Assembly (NCBI GenBank): GCA_044356865.1
Contig: JBIKVN010000049.1
Span: forward strand, 1-15,460
Direction of reading: 5' to 3'
Source of the DNA: JBEIUL01 sp044356865
Lineage (GTDB): Bacteria; Planctomycetota; Phycisphaerae; Phycisphaerales; SM1A02
Length of the DNA: 15,460 nt
Every line of letters begins with the position of its first letter. Position 1 is the stretch's first letter. The position numbers were made by a program, and so were the translations under genes. Of the stretch, positions 1 to 5,912 are shown piece after piece. The notes beneath the pieces were generated by a model that ran no database searches, had not been told where the DNA came from, and saw only the letters and a program-made list of their open reading frames with translations.

Positions 1-1
1 G

Positions 2-100
2 GTGCCGCGGGAGATCATCCGGCTCGACGCATTGCCGCGGAACCCGACCGGCAAGGTCCTGCGGAAGGAACTCGTGAAGATGCACGCGGCCCGCGGCTGA
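2..100 (+). CDS. Acyl-CoA synthetase / AMP-dependent ligase, C-terminal fragment
   Basis: Only the last 32 codons and the TGA stop are inside the window; the gene begins before base 1. The tail reads VPREIIRLDALPRNPTGKVL and then RKEL. This is the C-terminal signature of the ANL (acyl-CoA synthetase/AMP ligase) superfamily, where the lysine in the PTGK motif (residue 18 of the fragment) is the conserved catalytic lysine that attacks the carboxylate during adenylation. Family knowledge gives the reaction as ATP-dependent activation of a carboxylic acid to an acyl-AMP and then a CoA thioester. The acyl substrate cannot be judged from this piece. The gene converges on the minus-strand gene ending at 116, leaving 15 bases between the two stops. 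Confidence 0.85.
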   Translation: MPREIIRLDALPRNPTGKVLRKELVKMHAARG

Positions 101-113
101 GCCGAAGCCGCGG
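91..113. terminator. Possible bidirectional terminator hairpin between convergent genes
   Basis: A perfect 8-bp inverted repeat, CCGCGGCT (91-98) and AGCCGCGG (106-113), with a 7-base loop, overlaps the acyl-CoA synthetase stop and lies just past the stop of the gene at 116. No T-run follows on either strand, so intrinsic termination is only a guess from position. Confidence 0.3.
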
Positions 114-115
114 CG

Positions 116-1900
116 TCAGGGACAAGCGCCCCACGCCGAGAGGATGACCGTGAGGTCCGAGGCGCCGACTATCCCGTCGCCGTCGAGGTCGTCGTCGGAT
201 CCGCCCCACGCCGAGAGCAGGCGGGTGAGGTCGCTTCCGCCGACCGCGCCGTCACCGTCGAGATCTCCCGCGCAACCGCACGAGGGACCCGCGTCCCAGT
301 CGATGCGCATCACGATCGATCCGGGATCGCCCCCCACGGAACCGATCCAAATGAGATAGCTCTCGCCGCAGGTCGCCGGGAAGCTCACGGTGGACGCCGT
401 CTTCGGGATGCAGCCGGATTCATTGTCGCTGCATGCGATCGGCTCGGTGCCGCAAGAAGCGAAGACCGCGATCGCCGTATCGAAACCCACGGAACCGCAG
501 GTCGAGACGGTGCCGGTCGCCGTGCTCGGGGCGACCACCCGGTACCAGACATCGGATCCGACCGAATCACCGCCGCACGAGGCGGGGAAGGGCGGGAAAC
601 TCGCCGTCGCCCCGATGTTCGAGACTTCGATCGATCCCGAGGACACGAGTACGGCTCCCCGGCACTCGTCGTTCTCGGGAGGCTCCGCGCACAGCGACTG
701 GGCGGCCTCGACGCACGAGGTGTCCCATTGGACCTCGCAGCAAAACGGGTCCCCGGGACATACGGCCTCGCAACAGGCGGGATCCTCGCACCCCGGCTGC
801 TTGCTCGCCTCGAAACAGGAACCGGCTCCGGGCCCGCAGGCCGGCCCGCAGCCGCTCGCAAGGCACTCGAGCCGGACTCGATAGCGGGTCGTCCCGAAAC
901 TCCCGCAAGAGAGATCGGGCGTCGCGGGGCTCGGAAACGCGCCCGGCGCGACCACCAGGCGGTACTCGCCCGGGGGAACGCAACTCACGGCACTGGCAAA
1001 CTCGACGCAGAAGTCGCTGGCGACCGACACCGCCGCCTCGGCGAGCGGTCCGCACGACGCCGGCACCAACGCCGCGAACCCGTCGAACGAGGCGGCGAGG
1101 GACAGTCGAACGGGCACCTCTCCGTCCCCGTCGGCGTCGACTACCGAGACGCTCCAGACGTCGATGTCGCGGAATCCACCGGGAGTGGAGGCGATCCGTC
1201 CGCACGCCCAGGTCCCGCACGCCAGCGACTGGACCTCGGGAAACTCGCTCGGGGTGCCGTAGCAGGGATTGTTCCGGTCCTGGCCGCAATCCTCGCTCTC
1301 GGCCGTCGCGCCGGCCGGGCAGGACGGCTCGCAGGATTCGACGCAGTACGCCCCGGCCAGCTGGACGCAGATGAAGTTCCAGGAGTTCTCGCAGCAGGTC
1401 GGATCGAGCGCGCAGACGAGCTCGCAACATCGCCGGTCATCGCACGACGGCGTCGAGTGCGGCACCGAGCACGAGCCCGCGGACGGGTCGCCGCACGCGA
1501 CCGGCTCGCCGGACGGGCAGAGCGACCCCGCCGCCGCGACGCAGTTGGTGTCCCAGCCGGTCTCACAGCAGAAGGGATCGTCCGCACACACCGTCTCGCA
1601 GCACTCCCGCCGGCTGCACGCGGGGGTCGGATGGGGGACCGAACAATCCCCGCTCGCGGTCGCTCCGCAGAGCCCGACGCACAGGAGATTGGCGAAGTTC
1701 ACGCAATCGGCGTCCCAGGACTGGCTGCAGCACAGGGGATCGACCGCGCAGACGACCGCGCAGCACTCGAGATCCGAACAACCGATCCCCGGATGGGGTG
1801 CGAGGCAATCACCGCCGAATCCGCACTGGGCCGAGGCGCGGCCGGCCAAGGTCAAGATCGCGACGGCTGCGGCCGACGCCAAGGCGAGAACTCGTGTCAT
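116..1900 (-). CDS. Secreted Cys-rich modular protein with dockerin-like C-terminus
   Basis: 594 residues from the ATG at 1900; function unknown. Residues 1-24 form a Sec signal peptide ending ASA before Q25. Four copies of a Cys-rich module follow at about 26-74, 79-128, 136-186 and 355-404, each with the pattern CC-x2-VC-x2-DP-x-CC-x3-W-x3-C. Residues 205-346 form a PPC-like beta domain, and 410-536 form a second type that starts NDEC and contains FDTAIAVF. The C-terminus carries two calcium-loop repeats, DLDGDGAVGGSD (546-557) and DLDGDGIVGASD (571-582), which match type I dockerin-like sequences. An in-frame ATG pair at 1942 is rejected: it would put 14 non-hydrophobic residues ahead of the signal peptide, and a TANNNT box sits 7 bases before the chosen ATG. 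The protein is probably cell-surface or extracellular, and many disulfides are likely. It is a clear paralogue of the gene at 2041-4704. Confidence 0.85.
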   Translation of the reverse strand: MTRVLALASAAAVAILTLAGRASAQCGFGGDCLAPHPGIGCSDLECCAVVCAVDPLCCSQSWDADCVNFANLLCVGLCGATASGDCSVPHPTPACSRRECCETVCADDPFCCETGWDTNCVAAAGSLCPSGEPVACGDPSAGSCSVPHSTPSCDDRRCCELVCALDPTCCENSWNFICVQLAGAYCVESCEPSCPAGATAESEDCGQDRNNPCYGTPSEFPEVQSLACGTWACGRIASTPGGFRDIDVWSVSVVDADGDGEVPVRLSLAASFDGFAALVPASCGPLAEAAVSVASDFCVEFASAVSCVPPGEYRLVVAPGAFPSPATPDLSCGSFGTTRYRVRLECLASGCGPACGPGAGSCFEASKQPGCEDPACCEAVCPGDPFCCEVQWDTSCVEAAQSLCAEPPENDECRGAVLVSSGSIEVSNIGATASFPPFPASCGGDSVGSDVWYRVVAPSTATGTVSTCGSVGFDTAIAVFASCGTEPIACSDNESGCIPKTASTVSFPATCGESYLIWIGSVGGDPGSIVMRIDWDAGPSCGCAGDLDGDGAVGGSDLTRLLSAWGGSDDDLDGDGIVGASDLTVILSAWGACP

Positions 1901-1907
1901 GGTGGTC

Positions 1908-1913
1908 ACTGTA
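1908..1913 (-). promoter_or_regulatory. TANNNT -10 box suggesting a leaderless transcript
   Basis: On the minus strand the hexamer TACAGT ends 7 bases before the ATG at 1900, with no Shine-Dalgarno sequence between. This is the spacing expected if transcription starts at or next to the start codon. No convincing -35 element was found. It helps decide the start codon of the 594-residue protein. Confidence 0.4.
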
Positions 1914-1977
1914 CGATCGTTCCGCGGATTTCGATCCATCACCGGCCGGAATCCCCGACCGGATGCTCCCCTCCGCC

Positions 1978-2010
1978 AAAGAAAGCCCCCCGGCCCGAAG
2001 GCCGGGGGGC
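1978..2010 (-). terminator. Rho-independent terminator of the 887-residue Cys-rich protein gene
   Basis: A perfect 11-bp stem (1985-1995 with 2000-2010) is closed by a 4-base loop. On the minus strand the loop reads TTCG between C and G, which is the extra-stable UUCG tetraloop. It is followed by TTTCTTT. It lies 30 bases past the stop at 2041, so the next gene (116-1900) needs its own promoter. Confidence 0.9.
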
Positions 2011-2040
2011 GTTGGCTTCACGAGGGTCTCGCCGTCCCGA

Positions 2041-4704
2041 TCAGGCGCCGGTCCAGGCGCTGAGCAGGATGGTGAGGTCGGCCGACCCGACGACGCCGTC
2101 GCCGTTCAGGTCGCCGGGCCCGCTGGTGCCCCAGGCGGCCAGCAGGATGGTGAGGTCGGCCGAGCCGACGACGCCGTCGCCGTTCAGGTCGGCGGGCGAG
2201 CCGCACGAACCGTTCTGGACGATGGTGAAGGTACCCGCCCCGGTCGAAGTCGCCCCGAAGGCGCCGATCGAGATGTAGTAGGTGCTGCCGCAGGTCGGGG
2301 TGAAGGTCACCCGCGACTGCAGGCCGCAGCCCGTCGCATCGTCGTTGCAGGCGAGAACCTGGGTCAGGTCGCAGTCGCTGAACACCGCCATCTTGGTGTC
2401 CATGGTCGTTCCCTGGCACGTCGAGATGGTGACATCCTGGTTGCCGACCGCGGTGTACTTGTACCAAGCGTCGTTGTAGTTGTTGCTGTTCCCGAAGAAG
2501 ACGCAGGTCGAACCGGCATTGGTGTCGGTCGAGCAGCCGATCGTCGAGAAGTTGTTGCTTCCGATGTTCGCCGCGATGGCGCCCGAGCAATCGTCGTTGG
2601 TCGGGCCGCCGCCGCCGCCGACCGCCACCGAGATCTGGCCCGAGCCGAACGCGGTCGCCCCGAAGGCGCCGATCGAGATGTAGTAGGTCGTCCCGGTCGT
2701 GCCCGTGAAGACCAACTGCGACTGGAGACCGCAGAAGTCATCGTTGCAGGCGATGGCCTCGAAATCACCGCAGTTGGCGAAGACCGCCATCTTGGTGTCG
2801 AGGGTGGTCAGGCCGCACGCGCTCACCGTGACATCGCCGTTCTGGGTCGCGGTGTACTTGAACCAGATGTCGTTGTTGTTGAGGCTGCTGCCGAAGAAGA
2901 CGCAGTTCGGCCCCGCATCGGTGTCGGTGCTCGCACCGGCCGTGTCGAAGGGGGTCAGGCCCGCGGTGATGGCGATCGCACCTTCGCAATCGTCATTCGG
3001 GGGCGGGGTCGCGCCGCAAGCCTTGCACTGGCCGATCGCCTGGTCGGCGCAGATCTGGTCCCACTCGGTGTCGCAGCAGAACGGATCGGCGGCGCAGATG
3101 AGCTCGCAGCAGGTCGCGTCCGAGCAGAACGGGTTGTCGTGCGGCTCGCAGCAGCTGCCGGCGCTTTCGACGCCGCAGGCCGGGGGCTCGCAGGTCTCGC
3201 CGATCGAGAGGTTGAAGGTGTACCGGTTCAGGTCACCCGAATCGCAGGCCGGGTCGTCGAAGCCGGCCCGGGCGATGAAGGCGATGTTCGAGCCGGCCGG
3301 CATGCAGGCCGTGATGGTCGCCCCGCAGCTCTGGGTCGCGTCGATCGCGTAGATCTGCGGCGGGCACTCATTGCTGAGGAGACCGATGGTCACGTTCAGC
3401 GTGCTGTTGGCGGTCATGGTGACCACCGCCGGCTCGAGCAGGTCGAACTCGAACCAGTCGGTGTCGCGGGTGCCGCCGGCGGCCCAGAAGGTGCCGCAGA
3501 CGTTCCGGTTCAGGCCGATGTACTCGGGACCGGCGCCGTTGCAGCCGCCGTTGACATCCTCGCCGCAGAGCTCGGCCTCCTGGTGGGCGGCCTTGTCGCA
3601 GGTGGTGTCGCAAGCCTCGATCTGGGCGACGGTGAGCACGCCGGTGCCGCTCGTCGAGCCGAATCCGCCGACGGTGATCTTGTACTCGAAGCCGGCCATC
3701 AGGGGCACGAGCAGGTCCGAGGTGAAGCCCGGGCAACCCGCGCCGTCGTCGTTGCAGCCGACGACCGAGCCGCCGCAGCCGTCGAAGACCGCGATCTTGG
3801 TGTCGAAGCCGGCCTGGCCGCAGGTGGTGAGACGGTAGAGGCCATCGACATCCGGGGTGAACGAGAACCAGAGGTCCTTGTTCCAGGTCGTCGAACCGAA
3901 GAAGTTGCACTCGGGGATGTTCGAGTTCGAGATCGCCCCGGTGGTGTCGAAGCTCGTGTCGCCCACGCCGATCGGCAGGGCGCCCGAGCATTCGTCGTTC
4001 TCGGGACCGGTGCAGGTCTCGCCGGTGTCGATGATCGAGAGCAGGTAGTTCGCCTGCAGGTCGCAGGGCACTCCGGCGAAGCCGTTCGCGCCGACGAAGA
4101 TCCGGTAGGTGCCGGCCACGAGGCAGGTCCCGTTGATCTCGAGCGGGCTGCAGTCACCGGGCGTGCTGGTCGCGAAGGCGAGGACGCCGGGGGGGCAGCT
4201 CGCGTCGAGCAGGCCGATGGCCGAGCCGATCGAGGCCGAACCGAGCAGCTGGACGTTGACGATCGCGTTCTCGGCGATGGTGAACTCGTACCAGTCGGTG
4301 TCGCGGGTGTCGGCGTCGGCCCAGTAGTTGCCGCAGATCACGTCCCCGAGGGCCGCGGGCGTGAAGAGCGTGCCGCCGGAGTTGCAGCCGCCGTTGGTGT
4401 CGTCGCCGCAGAACTCGTCTTCCTGCGCGTTCGCGTCAGCGCAATCCACGGTGCAGCTGGTGGCGCCGCAGGCTTCGCAGACGGCGAGGGCGAGGTTCGC
4501 GCAGACCTGGTCCCACTGCGTGTTGCAGCAGAACGGGTCGGACGCGCACACCTGCTCGCAACAGGCGACATCGCTGCAGTAGGGGCCGGTTCCGGGCTCG
4601 CAACAGCTGTTGCCGGTGCCGCACTGGCCGAATCCGGACGACGCCAGCGACAGGGTCGCGGCGGCGGCCAGGGATCCGACGAAGGTCCAAGGCTTGACGG
4701 TCAT
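2041..4704 (-). CDS. Secreted mosaic protein: Cys-rich modules, five PPC-like domains, dockerin-like end
   Basis: 887 residues; no assigned function. Order of parts: signal peptide (1-26, cleavage probably before Q27); Cys module (28-76); type A PPC-like domain (88-227, with DTDWYEF); type B domain (235-360, NDEC to FDTKIAVF); type A (369-503, DTDWFEF); Cys module (510-560); two type B domains (570-696 and 703-830, with LDTKMAVF and MDTKMAVF); two near-identical dockerin-like calcium loops DLNGDGVVGSAD (839-850, 865-876), each followed by LTILL. The PPC-like assignment rests on the DxWYxF and YxIxIG patterns and is moderate. The ATG at 4704 is preferred over one at 4836 because it has GGAG 6 bases upstream and opens the signal peptide. 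Probably secreted or surface-attached. The dockerin-like end could bind a cohesin or act as a calcium-stabilised anchor; no cohesin is seen in the window. It ends at a strong terminator. Confidence 0.88.
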   Translation of the reverse strand: MTVKPWTFVGSLAAAATLSLASSGFGQCGTGNSCCEPGTGPYCSDVACCEQVCASDPFCCNTQWDQVCANLALAVCEACGATSCTVDCADANAQEDEFCGDDTNGGCNSGGTLFTPAALGDVICGNYWADADTRDTDWYEFTIAENAIVNVQLLGSASIGSAIGLLDASCPPGVLAFATSTPGDCSPLEINGTCLVAGTYRIFVGANGFAGVPCDLQANYLLSIIDTGETCTGPENDECSGALPIGVGDTSFDTTGAISNSNIPECNFFGSTTWNKDLWFSFTPDVDGLYRLTTCGQAGFDTKIAVFDGCGGSVVGCNDDGAGCPGFTSDLLVPLMAGFEYKITVGGFGSTSGTGVLTVAQIEACDTTCDKAAHQEAELCGEDVNGGCNGAGPEYIGLNRNVCGTFWAAGGTRDTDWFEFDLLEPAVVTMTANSTLNVTIGLLSNECPPQIYAIDATQSCGATITACMPAGSNIAFIARAGFDDPACDSGDLNRYTFNLSIGETCEPPACGVESAGSCCEPHDNPFCSDATCCELICAADPFCCDTEWDQICADQAIGQCKACGATPPPNDDCEGAIAITAGLTPFDTAGASTDTDAGPNCVFFGSSLNNNDIWFKYTATQNGDVTVSACGLTTLDTKMAVFANCGDFEAIACNDDFCGLQSQLVFTGTTGTTYYISIGAFGATAFGSGQISVAVGGGGGPTNDDCSGAIAANIGSNNFSTIGCSTDTNAGSTCVFFGNSNNYNDAWYKYTAVGNQDVTISTCQGTTMDTKMAVFSDCDLTQVLACNDDATGCGLQSRVTFTPTCGSTYYISIGAFGATSTGAGTFTIVQNGSCGSPADLNGDGVVGSADLTILLAAWGTSGPGDLNGDGVVGSADLTILLSAWTGA
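2063..2191. repeat. Direct repeat of 51 bp encoding the two dockerin-like loops
   Basis: Bases 2063-2113 and 2141-2191 are identical except for one base (gacccg against gagccg). The spacing is 78 bp, or 26 codons. They encode the two DLNGDGVVGSAD calcium loops, so the repeat is explained by protein structure. The DNA identity points to a recent copy or to gene conversion. Confidence 0.9.
2249..2688. repeat. 35-bp exact direct repeat between the last two type B domains
   Basis: Bases 2249-2283 and 2654-2688 are identical over 35 bases, offset by 405 bp (135 codons). Both encode the YYISIGAFGAT strand near the end of a type B domain in the 887-residue protein. The offset is close to the 133-residue distance between the two NDDC domain starts, consistent with a tandem domain duplication. 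Confidence 0.85.
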
Positions 4705-4710
4705 GAGGTT

Positions 4711-4714
4711 CTCC
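4711..4714 (-). promoter_or_regulatory. Shine-Dalgarno GGAG fixing the start at 4704
   Basis: On the minus strand GGAG stands 6 bases before the ATG at 4704. The context CGGAGAACCTCATG is almost identical to that of the divergent peroxiredoxin gene (CGGAGAACCCCATG). This decides against the longer start at 4836. Confidence 0.75.
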
Positions 4715-4767
4715 GAGGTGGTAGGTGAACGCGGGACTCTCCCGCACGCGAACGATGTGGAGCGAGC

Positions 4768-4800
4768 CGCTGCCGACGACCGCGCGGAGCGTCGGCAGCG
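4768..4800 (-). promoter_or_regulatory. Perfect 11-bp inverted repeat in the leader of the 887-residue protein gene
   Basis: CGCTGCCGACG (4768-4778) pairs exactly with CGTCGGCAGCG (4790-4800) around an 11-base spacer that itself contains the palindrome CCGCGCGG. There is no T-run on either side. If the promoter guess at 4809-4836 is right, this stem would fold at the very 5' end of the minus-strand mRNA. It could instead be an operator for either divergent gene. Confidence 0.5.
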
Positions 4801-4808
4801 ACCGCGTG

Positions 4809-4836
4809 AACATAACCCGTTCCGGACGCGTTCCAA
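4809..4836 (-). promoter_or_regulatory. Candidate sigma-70-like promoter for the 887-residue protein gene
   Basis: On the minus strand TTGGAA (4831-4836) and TATGTT (4809-4814) are separated by 16 bases. Each matches four of six consensus positions. The local sequence is less GC-rich than its surroundings. The predicted start of transcription is near 4802, giving a leader of about 98 bases. This rests on consensus matching only. Confidence 0.35.
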
Positions 4837-4999
4837 GCGCCGAGTTCGAACTTTCCTGAATCTGTGGAACAGGCCGCGCAGCGGGAAATCGTCGGACCGC
4901 CCCGGGCCGTGCTACCTTCCACGACCCGGCTCCGGGTCCAAAGCGGACCGTCGGCCGGGGACTCGCTTGCCCAGTTTCACACCCCGATCACGAACCGCC

Positions 5000-5003
5000 G
5001 GAG
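5000..5003 (+). promoter_or_regulatory. Shine-Dalgarno GGAG of the peroxiredoxin gene
   Basis: GGAG stands 6 bases before the ATG at 5010 and supports that start. Longer upstream reading frames on this strand lack such a site. Confidence 0.75.
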
Positions 5004-5009
5004 AACCCC

Positions 5010-5480
5010 ATGTCCCTCAAGGTTGGCGACCTCCCGCCCCCGATCACGCTCCCTTCGAAGCCCGGAAACCCCGTCGACGTCTCGGCTTCCTTCGGGAAGC
5101 GTCCCGTGGTGATCCTCTTCTTCCCGCTCGCCTACAGCTCGGTCTGCACCGCCGAGATGTGCACCTTCCGCGACTCCTGGGACCGCTGGTCGGGCCTCGG
5201 GGCCGAGATCTATGGCATCTCGATCGACAGTCCGTTCGTCGCCGATCGGTTTCGGGCCGACGAGCGGATCCCGTTCCCGCTCCTTTCCGACTTCAACAAG
5301 ACCGTCGCCGCGAGCTACGGGGCGCTGCACGAGGACCTGATGGGCCTGAAGGGCGTCACCAAGCGGGCTGCGTTCGTCGTCGGCCGCAACGGCAAGATCA
5401 CCTACGCCTGGGTGAGCGAGAACCCCGGGGTGCAGGTCGACTTCGAGGCGATCGCGAAGGCGGTCGAGGCGTCGCGCTGA
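5010..5480 (+). CDS. Peroxiredoxin, AhpC/TSA (BCP/AhpE-like) family
   Basis: 156 residues, a full-length thioredoxin-fold peroxidase. The active-site loop reads FFPLAYSSVCTAEMC. P39, S43 and C46 make the PxxxS/TxxC motif with C46 as the peroxidatic cysteine; R119 in KRAAFVV is the conserved active-site arginine. C51, five residues after C46, is placed like the resolving cysteine of BCP-type peroxiredoxins, so an intramolecular disulfide is possible. Family role: cytosolic reduction of hydrogen peroxide or organic hydroperoxides, recycled by thioredoxin or a similar thiol donor. There is no signal peptide. The gene is divergent from the large secreted protein gene and is followed 45 bases later by a tRNA-Gly. 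Substrate preference and exact subfamily (BCP/PrxQ or AhpE) cannot be settled by eye. Confidence 0.93.
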   Translation: MSLKVGDLPPPITLPSKPGNPVDVSASFGKRPVVILFFPLAYSSVCTAEMCTFRDSWDRWSGLGAEIYGISIDSPFVADRFRADERIPFPLLSDFNKTVAASYGALHEDLMGLKGVTKRAAFVVGRNGKITYAWVSENPGVQVDFEAIAKAVEASR

Positions 5481-5504
5481 ACCCGGGATCGGGTACAGTG
5501 CGTC

Positions 5505-5524
5505 GGGGCCGAAAGGCCTCGTTT
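5505..5524 (+). terminator. GNRA-loop hairpin between peroxiredoxin and tRNA-Gly
   Basis: GGGGCC (5505-5510), a GAAA loop, and GGCCTC (5515-5520) form a 6-bp stem with one G-T pair, followed by GTTT. It could be a weak terminator for the peroxiredoxin gene. Alternatively it is the 5' leader of the tRNA precursor, since a TACAGT hexamer (5494-5499) lies just before it. Confidence 0.4.
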
Positions 5525-5525
5525 C

Positions 5526-5597
5526 GCGGGCGTAACTCAGTGGTAGAGTACCTGCCTTCCAAGCAGGATGTCGAGGGTTCGAATCCCTTCGCCCGCT
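5526..5597 (+). tRNA. tRNA-Gly (anticodon TCC)
   Basis: A complete 72-base cloverleaf. The acceptor stem is GCGGGCG (5526-5532) with CGCCCGC (5590-5596) and discriminator T. The D stem is ACTC/GAGT with loop AGTGGTA. The anticodon stem is CCTGC/GCAGG around loop CTTCCAA, giving anticodon TCC for GGA codons. The T arm is GAGGG/CCCTT around TTCGAAT. The 3' CCA is not encoded, so it must be added by CCA transferase. A likely -10 hexamer, TACAGT at 5494-5499, would give a leader of about 20 bases. Confidence 0.97.
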
Positions 5598-5912
5598 TTC
5601 CCGCATCTCGTCGAGCGACGATCCGCGACCGGAGTTCGCGCGGGCCGAGTAAGGTCGTCGTTCGGAGTGCAAGCCTGTGAGGTCGTAGCCGGAATCCGAG
5701 GCGTCCGACGGCCGCCGCGTTGAAACCTGCTCAGAATCTCGGACCTGATCCGACACGTAACTTGCTTTGTTCGCAAGTCTTTGTGTCGTTTCGCTTGCCC
5801 TACGTCCCGCACGGGCTCTATTCCCACCGTTCAGCCCCTCCGCCCGTTGTCCGGCGCGGATCGGCGGCCGAACCCGCGGCGAGTCACCGCGGCCCCCTGC
5901 AGAGAGAGAACG
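5598..5912 (+). other. Non-coding stretch between tRNA-Gly and the surface protein gene (315 bases)
   Basis: No protein-coding frame with plausible content is seen here on either strand. The part from about 5719 to 5790 is clearly less GC-rich than the rest of the window and holds structured inverted repeats (5739-5788). A weak promoter-like pair, TTGCCC (5795-5800) and TATTCC (5819-5824) with an 18-base spacer, could serve the gene at 5913. A purine-rich AGAGAGAGAA (5901-5910) just before the ATG may act as its ribosome binding site. Confidence 0.6.
5751..5788 (+). ncRNA. Composite hairpin, possible structured RNA or terminator
   Basis: CGACAC (5751-5756) pairs with GTGTCG (5783-5788), and inside it ACTTGC (5760-5765) pairs with GCAAGT (5773-5778). 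A GTA/CTTT internal loop lies between the stems and a 7-base apical loop closes the structure. Both stems are perfect. A second hairpin, TCGGA/TCCGA (5739-5753), shares bases with the outer stem, so the two are mutually exclusive. No known RNA family was recognised. Confidence 0.35.

Larger units (their letters stand above)
4705..5009. other. Divergent intergenic region (305 bases)
   Basis: This non-coding stretch separates the start codons of the minus-strand 887-residue protein and the plus-strand peroxiredoxin. It holds a small hairpin (GCGGGA/TCCCGC, 4731-4745), an 11-bp inverted repeat (4768-4800), a possible minus-strand promoter (4809-4836), a TACCTT hexamer (4913-4918) that could be a weak + strand -10 box, and two overlapping short hairpins (4923-4949). 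No credible gene is seen in it. Confidence 0.7.

Noticed and set aside
2063..2191. Short direct repeats considered as a CRISPR or mobile-element signature
   Set aside because: There are only two copies, in frame and inside a coding region, and they encode the dockerin-like calcium loops. No inverted ends or transposase are present.
1798..4728. Plus-strand open frame of 976 residues opposite the large Cys-rich protein gene
   Set aside because: It is antisense to a protein with signal peptide, repeated domains and terminator. The translation is Arg/Ala/Gly/Val-rich with no motif, as expected for antisense frames in high-GC genes.
4705..4836. Longer start at 4836 for the 887-residue protein
   Set aside because: It would place 44 mostly basic residues before the signal peptide and overlap the candidate promoter and inverted repeat. 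The ATG at 4704 has GGAG at the right distance.
5609..5622. TCGTCGAGCGACGA inverted repeat just after tRNA-Gly as its terminator
   Set aside because: The stem is short, the loop is too tight at full pairing, and no T-run follows. Too weak to list.
5537..5827. Minus-strand frame of 96 residues containing GEGIRTLDILLGRQVLYH
   Set aside because: This is the well-known false protein from the antisense of a tRNA-Gly gene. Bases 5526-5597 fold as a perfect tRNA-Gly(TCC).
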